From Beijerinckiaceae bacterium (GTDB taxonomy: Bacteria > Pseudomonadota > Alphaproteobacteria > Rhizobiales > Beijerinckiaceae): DNA of 64,000 nt. The notes beneath the pieces were generated by a model. That model saw only the letters and a program-made list of their open reading frames with translations. It made no database searches and had not been told where the DNA came from. Made by a program: the position numbers and the translations under genes. Below, one piece after another: positions 9,393-18,492 of the stretch. Position 1 is the first letter of the stretch, and the number at the start of each line of letters is the position of its first letter. Location of the stretch: the NCBI GenBank assembly GCA_004564215.1, contig CP024846.1:1612001-1676000 (forward strand), in the 5' to 3' direction.

Positions 9393-10405
9393 AATTTGGA
9401 TCGCTCCCGGTTGCCGAAAGCAATGGCGTTCTGCTCGCTCATGCCATCAGAAGGCCTGGCTTGACCTTAAAGAAGGGCGAATGGATTGGCGCGGGCCAGA
9501 TCGCGGCCCTCCAGGCGGCCGGCATTTCCGAAATCGTCGTCGCGCGCGCGGAGCTTGGCGAGGTGGGGGAGAACGAGGCCGCTGGTCGCCTCGCCGAAAG
9601 CCTTGCGGGCGCCCATGTGCATCGAGACAAGGCCTACACAGGCCGTTGCAACCTCATGGCCGGATGCAACGGCGTCCTCCTAGCCGATGCTCCCGTCATA
9701 GACCGTGTCAATCTGGTCGATGAATCCATCACGCTTGCGACTTTGTTGCCGTTTCGCCGCGTCGTCGAAGGCGAGATGATTGCCACAGCCAAAATTATTC
9801 CATTCGCAGTGGCTCGTGACACGCTCGACCGCGCCGTGGCGATCGCCAGCGAAGCTCCCTTGCGCATTGCGCCCTTTCGCCCCTTCCGCGTCGGGGTTGT
9901 CTCGACGCTTCTGCCAGGGTTGAAGCCATCGACCGTCACCAAGACGCTGCATGTGTTCGACGAGAGGCTCGCCCGTGCCGGAAGCCGGATTGCGGTCGAG
10001 GAGCGTGTGCCGCATGAGACCGCCCCGCTCGTTTCGGCGCTCCACCGAATCGAAAGCGAAAGCGACCTGATCGTCATTTTTGGCGCTTCTGCAATCACCG
10101 ACCGGCGCGATATAGTGCCGTCAGCCATCGAGAAGGCAGGCGGCAGGATCGAGCATTTTGGCATGCCGGTCGATCCCGGAAATCTTTTGCTGCTGGGCTC
10201 CCTCCCTGGTGACGCTGCCGAAAAACCTGTCATCGGCGCACCGGGCTGCGCCCGCTCTCCCAAGGAGAATGGCTTCGATTTCGTTTTAAACCGGATTTTG
10301 GCAGGCATCCCGGTCCGCAGCGCCGATATTCGCCGTATGGGCGTCGGCGGTCTCCTCTTGGAAATCGTCACGCGCCCGGAGCCGAGCGCGATGCCCGATG
10401 GCTGA
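9389..10405 (+). CDS. Molybdopterin-binding domain protein in the cox operon
   Basis: 338 aa. The C-terminal half (about residues 165-330) has the MoeA/MogA/CinA-type molybdopterin-binding fold, with IVIFGASAITDRRD and the MPVDPGN segment typical of such domains. The GTG start overlaps the coxI stop by 4 nt and its end overlaps mocA by 8 nt, so it is translated with them. In many bacteria this domain is fused or linked to a MobA-like cytidylyltransferase that makes the MCD cofactor of xanthine-dehydrogenase-family enzymes, which fits CO dehydrogenase. The exact step it performs is not known from the sequence. Confidence 0.8.
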   Translation: MKFGSLPVAESNGVLLAHAIRRPGLTLKKGEWIGAGQIAALQAAGISEIVVARAELGEVGENEAAGRLAESLAGAHVHRDKAYTGRCNLMAGCNGVLLADAPVIDRVNLVDESITLATLLPFRRVVEGEMIATAKIIPFAVARDTLDRAVAIASEAPLRIAPFRPFRVGVVSTLLPGLKPSTVTKTLHVFDERLARAGSRIAVEERVPHETAPLVSALHRIESESDLIVIFGASAITDRRDIVPSAIEKAGGRIEHFGMPVDPGNLLLLGSLPGDAAEKPVIGAPGCARSPKENGFDFVLNRILAGIPVRSADIRRMGVGGLLLEIVTRPEPSAMPDG

Positions 10406-11018
10406 GGTCGCGGCGATCATCCTGGCCGCCGGCCAGTCGTCGCGATTTGAGCCTGGCCGGGAAGAAACAAAGCTCATCGCGCTTTTGCATGGGAAGCCGT
10501 TGGTCCGACATGTGGCGGAGGCGGCGATGGCGTCCCGCGCGCGCCCCATCATCGTTGTCACCGGCCATGCCGCCGGGAAAGTTGAAGCGGCGCTGGCGCC
10601 GCTTGACCTCACCTTCGTCTTCAATCCGGCTTACGCGACCGGCCTTGCAAGCTCGTTGCAAGCAGGGATCGCCGCTTTGCCTGAAACGGCGGCCGGAGCG
10701 GTCATCCTGCTCGCCGATATGCCAAGCATTTCGGCGGGCCTCATCGATCGCTTGATCCAAGCTTTTGGGGAATCGGCGCAGCCGCCGTCCGCGGTTGTCC
10801 CCGTGCGCGGGAAGCTGCGGGGCAATCCGGCGCTGATCGGCAGAAAATTGTTCGACGCCCTAAAGCGCTTCGATGGCGATCGAGGCGCCCGGGCGGTGAT
10901 CGATGCCGCGGGCAAAGATGTGGTGGAATGCTTGGTGGATGATCCAGCGATCGAAATCGATATAGATACTCCGGAGGCGCTACGCCGGTTGAGCATGGTT
11001 CGGCAGCCTGGGCGATAG
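10398..11018 (+). CDS. mocA: Molybdenum cofactor cytidylyltransferase, MobA-like
   Basis: 206 aa nucleotidyltransferase with N-terminal signature ILAAGQSSRF and a downstream basic residue (EETKLI), plus LLADMPS as the metal-binding aspartate motif near residue 105. The family transfers CMP to Mo-molybdopterin to form molybdopterin cytosine dinucleotide, the cofactor CoxL requires. It overlaps the preceding molybdopterin-binding gene by 8 nt and is the last gene of the cox block. A GTP-using MobA paralogue is the alternative, but the cox context favours the CTP enzyme. Confidence 0.85.
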   Translation: MAEVAAIILAAGQSSRFEPGREETKLIALLHGKPLVRHVAEAAMASRARPIIVVTGHAAGKVEAALAPLDLTFVFNPAYATGLASSLQAGIAALPETAAGAVILLADMPSISAGLIDRLIQAFGESAQPPSAVVPVRGKLRGNPALIGRKLFDALKRFDGDRGARAVIDAAGKDVVECLVDDPAIEIDIDTPEALRRLSMVRQPGR

Positions 11019-11202
11019 GCTCCAGGAAATGCCCGCGGCGTGGATAGAATTCGGATTTGAATGCACCGCTCACGGTTAGTCTTAGCTTCGGGCTGGCCTC
11101 AGCGTCATTGCGCCATAGATGTTTCATATCTGCAAGCCATTGTGAATATGGCAATGCAATGAGTCGGATGCGCCGCGCGGCGACCAAAAGACGGAGACGA
11201 TT

Positions 11203-11544
11203 ATGACCGTTAGAAAGCTCGAAAAAGCAGAGTGGCATCCATTTCTCGATCGCCTTTCCAAAATGCTCGACGGCTGCCAGGCGGAAATCGAAGTGGCGTC
11301 GCTTCGTCTCGGTGACCAAATACAAGCCACATGGTTGCCCCTGATTGGCCTAGTGTATGACCCGAAGGACGATTTAGTCGAAGTCGCGCTCCAGGGACTC
11401 GACCATATGATTCCCAAGCCTCGCGAGATCTATGTCGAGGATGGAACCGGCCTCCTGGCCAGCGTCGAAATCGTCGATGCGGACGGGGTGCATCAGATTG
11501 TGCGACTCAAAGAACCTTTGATGTTAGCGCCCCCGCATGCGTGA
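11203..11544 (+). CDS. DUF5335 family protein
   Basis: 113 aa, resembling the DUF5335 family of unknown function. It opens with a KAEWHPFLDRLSK helix, followed by a segment with WLPLIGLVYDPKDD and an acidic C-terminal half. No signal peptide, membrane segment or metal-binding motif is visible. It stands alone, 184 nt after mocA, with the strand of the cox genes but probably its own promoter. Confidence 0.65.
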   Translation: MTVRKLEKAEWHPFLDRLSKMLDGCQAEIEVASLRLGDQIQATWLPLIGLVYDPKDDLVEVALQGLDHMIPKPREIYVEDGTGLLASVEIVDADGVHQIVRLKEPLMLAPPHA

Positions 11545-11639
11545 GTTCGCAGGCCAATCGCCTCCGCAGGAAAGCCCAACTGTTTTATCGGCTCCATGCC
11601 GGGCAGATTGGCTTGTCCCTTGCGGCCGCAATGAGGTAA

Positions 11640-12224
11640 ATGTCGATCTTCCGCGCGAAACCAGCGACCAGCGGGATACCGGCAATGACGATGAAATTTG
11701 AACTTTTGCTTGTCGAAGAGCAGGTGGAGCACATCTATCCGGAGACGGTGGCCCACCGCTACAGCGTGACCCCGGCTTCCGTGGCTGACGTGGAAAAAAA
11801 TGAAACGTTCCTGAAGGAAATCAAGAAAGAAGCGGAACTCAATAATTTATCAATCAAGAACAATGCCCAACGAGGCGAGTCCGAAACGTCCAAACAAGCC
11901 AATGAGGATTTTCGGAAAAGAATGCACAACCCCCGTGGTTATTCGGGTCCGCATTATTTCGGAGGCATGCCGGGACACGACTATATCAGCATGCAGACGA
12001 TAACTTACGCCGCAGGGTCAATTGCCGCGTTCGCCATTTTCGCGCGAAATGTCATCGGCACTGCCAAAGATTGGCGCGATCTCCGCGCGAAACGGAAAAT
12101 AAAAGTTCGCTTGGGCGATAAAGAAATCGAGGTTCAAGACGGAGACGACTTGCTGGCTTTGCTAAAGGAGCAAGCCACCGAAGCTGCTCTCCAGCCGCCT
12201 CAGCTACCGCGCGCGACGGAATGA
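11640..12224 (+). CDS. Uncharacterised single-pass membrane protein
   Basis: 194 aa from ATG 11640; ATGs at 11685 and 11691 are plausible alternatives and give a better hydrophobic start (MKFELLLVEEQV). Charged N-terminal region, a Gly/His-rich patch (GPHYFGGMPGH, about residues 102-112), one likely transmembrane helix (about 118-140), then a basic segment and a compact C-terminal tail with GDKEIEVQDGDDLLALL. That tail recalls small effector-associated modules of predicted conflict systems, but only loosely. Base composition appears lower in GC than neighbours. Function unknown. Confidence 0.55.
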   Translation: MSIFRAKPATSGIPAMTMKFELLLVEEQVEHIYPETVAHRYSVTPASVADVEKNETFLKEIKKEAELNNLSIKNNAQRGESETSKQANEDFRKRMHNPRGYSGPHYFGGMPGHDYISMQTITYAAGSIAAFAIFARNVIGTAKDWRDLRAKRKIKVRLGDKEIEVQDGDDLLALLKEQATEAALQPPQLPRATE

Positions 12225-12283
12225 GATCTGCTGAATCAGGATCACGCCGCCGAGGTGCGGCCAATGTTCCCGAATGTCCGGCC

Positions 12284-12315
12284 AAGGTCAACCTGACCTT
12301 CCGGCCTGTCGGAAG
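12284..12315. promoter_or_regulatory. Two overlapping inverted repeats upstream of the deaminase gene
   Basis: AAGGTCA-ACC-TGACCTT (12284-12300) is a perfect 7-bp palindrome. It shares its last bases with a second hairpin, CTTCCG-GCCTGT-CGGAAG (12298-12315). They lie about 115 nt before the start of the next gene and 60 nt after the previous stop. They could be a repressor operator, a terminator without a clear T-run, or mutually exclusive mRNA hairpins. Confidence 0.35.
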
Positions 12316-12430
12316 AGACGGTAAAGTGTGCCCCTCTTGACCAGCGCGGGTTGGCAGTCGCTGCCCGGCAGTTTACGGTATCGAACTAACCGGCGTTCGC
12401 CGCGCCTTTACAGCGACTTTCGGGACTCAC

Positions 12431-13846
12431 ATGGCGACTCTGCTCGCAAAGAACGCCGACGTGCTCGTGACGATGGATGGACAGCGGCGTGAACTGAGGG
12501 ATGCCGGGCTCTTTGCACGAGACGGGGTGATCGAGCAGGTTGGCTCGAGCGCCGAATTGCCGGAGACGGCCGATGTCGTTCTCGACCTTCGCGGCCATAT
12601 CCTGCTTCCCGGCCTGATCAACTGCCACCATCACCTCGACCAGATTCTCACGCGCAATCTGCCTACGGGGCAGAATACCAACCTCTTTCCCTGGCTCAAG
12701 GCGCATTACCGGATCTGGGGAAGCCGGACACCGGAAGATACGCGCACCGCGGTGCTGGTCGGCTGCGGAGAGCTAGCCCTCTCAGGCTGCACGACGGTGT
12801 TCGACCACGCCTATGTTTTTCAGAACGGCTGCAGGGTGGACGATCAGATCGCGGCGGCCGCTGAGCTTGGCATCCGGTTCGTCGTCTCGCGGGGAAGCAT
12901 GTCGCTCGGCCAATCGAAAGGCGGCTTGCCGCCGGACGATTGTGTGGAATCCGAAGACGCTATCCTCAAGGACTGCATCCGGGTTATCGAGCGCTATCAC
13001 GACCCTTCGCCCGGCTCGATGCTGCAGCTCGTGCTTGCGCCCTGCTCGCCCTTTTCCGTCACCGCCGAGCTGATGCGCGAGTCGGCCAAAATGGCGCGCC
13101 ACTATGGCGTGCATCTCCACACCCATCTCTGCGAGACTTTGGACGAGGAGCGCTATACCCTCGAGCATAAGGGACTGCGGCCGGTCGCCTATATGGAATC
13201 CCTCGATTGGGTAGGAAACGATGTCTGGTACGCACACGCGGTCCATGTCAACGATGACGAGATCCGCCTGTTTGCGGCCAAGGGCGCCGGGGTCTGTCAC
13301 TGCCCGTCGTCGAATATGCGGCTCGCTTCGGGCATTGCGCCGGTGAAGAAATATCGCGATGCAGGCGTCAAAACGGGGCTCGGGGTCGACGGCGCGGCAA
13401 GCAATGACGGCTCAAACCTCCTGATCGAGGTGCGCGAGACCATGCTGCTCGCGCGGCTAAAGATTGGCCTGCTGCCTCCCGAAGGACCGCAAACCGTGCT
13501 TTCCACCTCCGATCCACTGCGTGCCAACGAGTGGATGACGGCGCGCGATGCCCTCGAGATCGCCACGATCGGAGGAGCTTCCGTGCTCGGGCGAAACGAC
13601 ATCGGTTCGCTTGAGCCAGGAAAATACGCCGATTTCTTCACGCTCGACCTCAACGCAATCGCCTACGCCGGTGGTCTCAGCGATCCGGTCGCGGCCGTGG
13701 TCTTTTGCGCGCCGACCCGAGCCCGCCATACGGTGGTTGGCGGACGCTTGATCGTCGACAAGGGCGAGATCGTCACGCTCGACATGGATCCTGTCATCCG
13801 GGAGCACAATCGCAACGCCGCCCGCCTGGCCGCACTCCATGTTTAG
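12431..13846 (+). CDS. 8-oxoguanine deaminase / hydroxyatrazine-type amidohydrolase
   Basis: 471 aa amidohydrolase-superfamily enzyme. The zinc ligands are visible: NCHHHLD (residues 64-70), HLHTHLCET near 240, the YAHAVHV histidine, and the GVDGAASND aspartate near residue 325. The segment VCHCPSSNMRLASG matches the group that includes 8-oxoguanine deaminase and TrzN/AtzB-type enzymes. Most likely it deaminates an oxidised or substituted purine in the cytoplasm. Chlorohydrolase activity on triazines is a less likely alternative. It is a single-gene unit. Confidence 0.8.
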   Translation: MATLLAKNADVLVTMDGQRRELRDAGLFARDGVIEQVGSSAELPETADVVLDLRGHILLPGLINCHHHLDQILTRNLPTGQNTNLFPWLKAHYRIWGSRTPEDTRTAVLVGCGELALSGCTTVFDHAYVFQNGCRVDDQIAAAAELGIRFVVSRGSMSLGQSKGGLPPDDCVESEDAILKDCIRVIERYHDPSPGSMLQLVLAPCSPFSVTAELMRESAKMARHYGVHLHTHLCETLDEERYTLEHKGLRPVAYMESLDWVGNDVWYAHAVHVNDDEIRLFAAKGAGVCHCPSSNMRLASGIAPVKKYRDAGVKTGLGVDGAASNDGSNLLIEVRETMLLARLKIGLLPPEGPQTVLSTSDPLRANEWMTARDALEIATIGGASVLGRNDIGSLEPGKYADFFTLDLNAIAYAGGLSDPVAAVVFCAPTRARHTVVGGRLIVDKGEIVTLDMDPVIREHNRNAARLAALHV

Positions 13847-13958
13847 GCCTCGGCCGGCAGCCCTGCCGTTCAAACCACCTCTCAGCTTCGCCAAGCTTCC
13901 AGCCTAATATCCAAGAGCGGGCTGGCCAGCGGGCCACAAACACCGCAAAGAACCCCAA

Positions 13959-15632
13959 ATGTCCGATCGTCCCGAAAATCAAGACAACGGCCGAATGACC
14001 CAGCCAAACGTGCGATCGCCCGCGGCGCACGGCAAAGGTCACTCGCGACGGCGTTTTCTTATGACCTGTGCAGGCGGCGGGGCCGTTCTGGCGGCCCCCG
14101 GTTTCTTGAAAGACACCTTCGAGACCGCCCATGCCGGGGTGCCCGATGGTCGCATGGACATGAATATGTCCGAGCATGAGGCCGCAGATACGATCGGGGT
14201 GCGACCGGCACCGTTTACGGAGGGCTTGCCGCTGGTGGAGCCGGAACTACGCCGCTCGGTCGGCGGAGAACTTAAGACGACACTGCGTGTCAACTACGCC
14301 TACAAGGACTGCGGCGGCTACCGGCTCTATCTGAGGACCTATGAAGGCACCATCCCCGGGCCGACGCTACGCGTGCGCCGTGGAGATGTCCTGCGCATTC
14401 GGCTCATCAACGATCTTCCGCCGAACCGCGATCCGATGCCGGCGAATATCGACCAGCCGCATCATCTCAACACCACGAACTTTCATCTGCACGGCGCACA
14501 TGTCAGCCCGAGCGGCATCGCCGACAATGTGATGCGGTCCATGGAGCCCGGACAGAGCTACGAGATCGAGATCGCGCTGCCCGCCGATCACACGGCGGGC
14601 ACATATTGGTATCACCCACACCATCATGGCGGCGCCGATGTTCAAATGGCGAGCGGCATGGCCGGCGCCGTCATCGTCGAAGGGGACTTCGATGACGTTC
14701 CGGAAATCGCGGCCGCTCGGGAACGGCTTTTGGTCTTGGGCGAAGTCGTATTCGATGCGTTTGGGATGGTGGAGAATTTCGAGACGCTGTTTCCCGAGAC
14801 GGCGACCCGTTTCCTCACCGTCAACGGCCAGCGAGCGCCAACGATTGCCATGCAGCCGGGCGAGGTACAGCGCTGGCGCCTGCTGCACGCCGGTTATCAG
14901 GACGATCTTTTTCTGGCCCTTCAGGGCCATAGGCTGCACCCCATCGCGCGCGATGGAATACCGCTCGCCCGAATCGACCAACCCGAGATCCGCACCGCGG
15001 ACCATGCGAACGACGATCCAACGGCGATCCTGATTGCCCCCGGCCAACGGATCGATCTTTTGGTGAAGGCTGGCGTGCCAGGCACCTATGAGCTGCGGGC
15101 GCTGCCTTACGACCAGGGCTATCCGTCCCCCGCCGGGCTGATTGCGCGCGTCGTGATCGCCGGGGCGCCGCTTTCCATGAAGCTGCCAAGGAAGCTCCCA
15201 CCCTCGCCGCTCGCGACCATCCGCGACGAGGAGATTACCGGCCGTCGGCAGCTCACCTTCTCGTCGAAGGCGCCGGAGGTTGAGGCGACCGAGCACTGGC
15301 GGGAGTTCAAGTTCTGGATCGACGGGCGCAGCTTCGACATGAACCGCATCGATCAGCGGGTTCGACTCGGGGCCGTGGAGGAATGGAAGATCGTCAATCT
15401 GCATAAACACGATCACATCTTCCACATCCACACCAATCCGTTTCAACTCATCAAGGTAAACGACGAGCCGCTGGCAGAGCCGGTGTGGCTCGACACAGTG
15501 GTGCTCCCGCGAAACGGTAGCCTGACCTTCCGCTCCCGTTTTCTCGATTTTACCGGTCGTTTCATGCTCCATTGCCACATGATGAATCATGAGGAGCTGG
15601 GCATGATGCAGGTGGTGAAAGTGTACAGCTAA
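13959..15632 (+). CDS. Multicopper oxidase with Tat signal
   Basis: 557 aa, three-cupredoxin multicopper oxidase. The twin-arginine signal is SRRRFL at residues 29-34, followed by a hydrophobic run, so it is exported folded to the periplasm. Copper ligands are intact: HLHG (176-179), HPHHHG (from 219), HDHIFHIH before the C-terminal site, and HCHMMNHEELGM (538-549), whose Met549 would be the axial type-1 ligand. Likely substrates are cuprous ions, phenols, bilirubin-like compounds or Mn(II); the sequence does not decide. An ATG at 13995 is an alternative start that keeps the signal peptide. No other copper-resistance gene is adjacent. Confidence 0.88.
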   Translation: MSDRPENQDNGRMTQPNVRSPAAHGKGHSRRRFLMTCAGGGAVLAAPGFLKDTFETAHAGVPDGRMDMNMSEHEAADTIGVRPAPFTEGLPLVEPELRRSVGGELKTTLRVNYAYKDCGGYRLYLRTYEGTIPGPTLRVRRGDVLRIRLINDLPPNRDPMPANIDQPHHLNTTNFHLHGAHVSPSGIADNVMRSMEPGQSYEIEIALPADHTAGTYWYHPHHHGGADVQMASGMAGAVIVEGDFDDVPEIAAARERLLVLGEVVFDAFGMVENFETLFPETATRFLTVNGQRAPTIAMQPGEVQRWRLLHAGYQDDLFLALQGHRLHPIARDGIPLARIDQPEIRTADHANDDPTAILIAPGQRIDLLVKAGVPGTYELRALPYDQGYPSPAGLIARVVIAGAPLSMKLPRKLPPSPLATIRDEEITGRRQLTFSSKAPEVEATEHWREFKFWIDGRSFDMNRIDQRVRLGAVEEWKIVNLHKHDHIFHIHTNPFQLIKVNDEPLAEPVWLDTVVLPRNGSLTFRSRFLDFTGRFMLHCHMMNHEELGMMQVVKVYS

Positions 15633-15643
15633 TCCTGAGGAAC

Positions 15644-15658
15644 TTCGCCGAAGGCGAA
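15644..15658. terminator. Short hairpin between convergent genes
   Basis: TTCGCC-GAA-GGCGAA forms a compact stem in the 52-nt gap between the multicopper oxidase and the convergent DUF4159 gene. No T-run follows in either direction, so a role as a shared terminator is only suggested by position. Confidence 0.3.
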
Positions 15659-15684
15659 CACCTGCCGCAGCGCGGGATGAGGCG

Positions 15685-18492
15685 TTAATGCGCCAGGCGC
15701 TCCAACAGATCGCGCACATGGACCTGATCGGATTTATAATTGCCGGTGAGGGTATACATCACGAGATTGACCCCGCCCCGCAACGCCATTTCATGCTGTC
15801 TACGCCCCCCCGGCACAAGGGGAAAAAGGCTTTCGCCGTCCGGGTCGCTCGCCCAGCCGGCCGCGAGATCGTTCGATGTGATGATGATCGGCGAAACGCT
15901 GTCGCCCGCACGGGCCGGCCGCACGCCACCGTCGGCAGGGGCCGGAGGCAAGGCTTCGATCCATGTCGCTCCGGTCGAATAGCGGCCAACAAATCCATCG
16001 AGAAGATAAAATGTTTTCGTCACCACATGATCTGCAGGGATGGGCTCGAGTTCGGGCACATCGACCCCCTCAAGCAGTTGCCGCAGCCATTTGGCCTCCG
16101 GCGTGGGCGGGCCTCCCGGACGCGCCGTCAGCGCATCGCGGGTGTCGAAAATGATCGTGCCGCCTTGTTTCATATAGGCGGCAGCCTTGGCGATCGCCGA
16201 CCGCGGGGGCTGCGGGTTCGTGGCAACGATCGGCCAATAGAGCAACGGGTAGAAGCTTAATTCGTCACGCGCGGGATCAAGTCCCACCGGATCGCCGGGA
16301 GTCAGGGATGTGCGCCTTGCGAGTACATGCGAAAGGCTCACGAGCCCCTGTCGGCTCACATCATCGACCCTCGCGTCACCGCTTGCCACATAGGCGAGCC
16401 TTGTCGTGAGCGCGGCTCCAAGATCGCGCGGCGAAACAGCGGACGGCGCGGGCGGCGCCGGCTCGGCGGCGGCAGGCCGGACCGGGGCTGCCAGGGCGGC
16501 GAAGATAACGAGCGAAAGACCCGCAACGGCCCGGCGCGAAGGCCGACGCAGACGCCCCGAGAGCCACAAAGAGGCCAAACAATCCGCCACAAACAAAATG
16601 AGCGCGGCGGCGATCAGCCAGGGCTTGAGATCGACAGGCTGCGACTCGCGCAATGATTCTTGGGTATAAGCCAAGCCCGAAAAGTCCGCCGGCACGACGG
16701 TTTCCCGCGGACCCAATGTATTGACCGCGACCAGCGCGTCGGTTGGTCCATAGAAGCCGGGGGGATGCTCGGGCCCGGCAACGTCGTCGAACCCAGCGGG
16801 AATGGGGGTGGCGGAAGGTGGCGGGGCGCCGAGGACGCCGAAACCATCGAGGGTCCGATTCGGGGCGATGCTGGCGGTTTGTTGCGCTTTCGCCTCGGCG
16901 CCCAAAGCCGCATCGACGCCCTTTACGCCCTCCCCCGACAGGTCGACGATCTTGCGAAGCATATCGACGAACAAGCCCGAGAGCGGCAGATTCGACCAGG
17001 TCGTGTCGGCGGTCACATGGAACAAAATGCTCAGACCCTTGCCGCGTCGCGCCGCAGTCACGAGGGGCGTCCCGTCCGAAAGCATCGCCCAGGTTTTGGA
17101 GGAGAGACCAGGATCCGGTTCGGCCAGAACCTGCCGCGCAACGGTCACCTCATCTGGAACCGGCAAGCCGTAGAATGGGCTTTGCCTGTCGAAAGGCGCC
17201 AGTTTTTTCGGCGTATCCCAAGACATCGAGCCGCCGAGCACGCGGCCGCCCCGGCGCAGTCGGACAGGAACCAAATCATCGGAAGCGGCTGCAAGGCGGG
17301 TTCCCGCAAAACGAACCAATATGCCGCCGTCTTCGGTGAAGCGGGTGAGATCGTCATGCGCCTGGCCCGGTACCATGCCAACATCGGCGAGGATTAGGAT
17401 CGCTACCCGATCCTGCAGGACCGACCGAATGGGATCGAGCGTTCCCGGCTTTGCTTCACGCATGTCGGCAAAGGGACCAAGCGCCTTGACGAGATAATAA
17501 TTTGGCGCGAGCAAAGGTTGTGCGAGATCCGCGGTTTCACCGCTGACAAGGCCGACACGGCGGCGGCGCCAGCGTTCGTCGAGAAGCGAAACGGCGGCGG
17601 CCGAATGCTCCCCGAGGATTTCGAGCCGGGCGATCTCATTGCGCAATTCGACCGGCATCTCAAAACGCGCCAGCGTCTCGTTCGCGACGCCAAAATCGAA
17701 GGGCGCCTCGCCGACGGAAAGCCCCTTCAGATCCAGCGCGCGCACAATGCCTCGCCCGTCCCCGCCCGGCGCCCCTCGTAGCACGCGTACTTCGAGGCTA
17801 CCGGTCCTATTTTGCGGTCCGGCAAGTCCTCGCACGGTCTCGCGATCTGTCAAAATAGTAAGCTCGCCCAGATTTCCGGCAATTTTTTCGGCAAATTCCC
17901 GCGCATGGCCGCGTTCGACCGCGTCGGCAATCCAAACGATCGACGGCTTGCGATGTGTGCCTGCATATCTTTCAATTGCGGCAAGAACGGGCAGCCGGTC
18001 TGGAACAAACGGCACAGGCTTGAGTGCGCGCAGGCGATCAAGCGCTTGTCCGGCATCCAGGGGGGTGATTTCGCGACCGCCTTCCGAGGTCGCAACGATG
18101 ATTGCGAGTTGCGATTTTCGCGCCGCCGCTTCGATTCGCCGTGCCGCGGCGGCAATTCTGCGATCCCAGCTCGGAGCCGCCGGCCAGCCGTCATCGAGGA
18201 CGATCAGCAAAGGCCCGTCGCCAGCTTCGGCTCCCGGAAGCGGGTTCAAGACCGGGCCCGCCATCGCGAAAACGAGGCAAGCCGCAATCGCGAGGCGCAG
18301 CAGCAGGATCCACCAAGGCGTGCGAGCCGCCGTCTCGTCCTTGGGGCTGAGACCGAGAATGAGCCGCAGCGGTGGGAACGGGACAACCGCCGGGCGCGGC
18401 GGCGTAATGCGTAGCAAAAAATACAACAGCGGCAAGACCGCCAGCGCGCCCAGGACCAAAGGAAAGCTGAAAGCGAGCGGAAAGCCGAACAT
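15685..18492 (-). CDS. BatA-N / DUF4159 membrane protein
   Basis: 935 aa. The N-terminus has the two hydrophobic helices of the aerotolerance-regulator (BatA) family (FPLVLGALAVLPLLYFLL, then LLLRLAIAACLVFAMAG). A long periplasmic or cytosolic middle contains VWA-like sequence, another membrane helix lies near residue 630, and the C-terminal ~220 residues form a DUF4159 domain. Third gene of a MoxR - DUF58 - DUF4159 operon; its ATG touches the DUF58 stop. Such operons are widespread in alphaproteobacteria and are thought to support envelope protein assembly or stress tolerance, but the substrate is unknown. Confidence 0.85.
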   Translation of the reverse strand: MFGFPLAFSFPLVLGALAVLPLLYFLLRITPPRPAVVPFPPLRLILGLSPKDETAARTPWWILLLRLAIAACLVFAMAGPVLNPLPGAEAGDGPLLIVLDDGWPAAPSWDRRIAAAARRIEAAARKSQLAIIVATSEGGREITPLDAGQALDRLRALKPVPFVPDRLPVLAAIERYAGTHRKPSIVWIADAVERGHAREFAEKIAGNLGELTILTDRETVRGLAGPQNRTGSLEVRVLRGAPGGDGRGIVRALDLKGLSVGEAPFDFGVANETLARFEMPVELRNEIARLEILGEHSAAAVSLLDERWRRRRVGLVSGETADLAQPLLAPNYYLVKALGPFADMREAKPGTLDPIRSVLQDRVAILILADVGMVPGQAHDDLTRFTEDGGILVRFAGTRLAAASDDLVPVRLRRGGRVLGGSMSWDTPKKLAPFDRQSPFYGLPVPDEVTVARQVLAEPDPGLSSKTWAMLSDGTPLVTAARRGKGLSILFHVTADTTWSNLPLSGLFVDMLRKIVDLSGEGVKGVDAALGAEAKAQQTASIAPNRTLDGFGVLGAPPPSATPIPAGFDDVAGPEHPPGFYGPTDALVAVNTLGPRETVVPADFSGLAYTQESLRESQPVDLKPWLIAAALILFVADCLASLWLSGRLRRPSRRAVAGLSLVIFAALAAPVRPAAAEPAPPAPSAVSPRDLGAALTTRLAYVASGDARVDDVSRQGLVSLSHVLARRTSLTPGDPVGLDPARDELSFYPLLYWPIVATNPQPPRSAIAKAAAYMKQGGTIIFDTRDALTARPGGPPTPEAKWLRQLLEGVDVPELEPIPADHVVTKTFYLLDGFVGRYSTGATWIEALPPAPADGGVRPARAGDSVSPIIITSNDLAAGWASDPDGESLFPLVPGGRRQHEMALRGGVNLVMYTLTGNYKSDQVHVRDLLERLAH

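Noticed and set aside
14367-15719. A 450-codon open frame antisense to the multicopper oxidase
   Set aside because: All copper-binding motifs are on the plus strand; the antisense frame has no domain.
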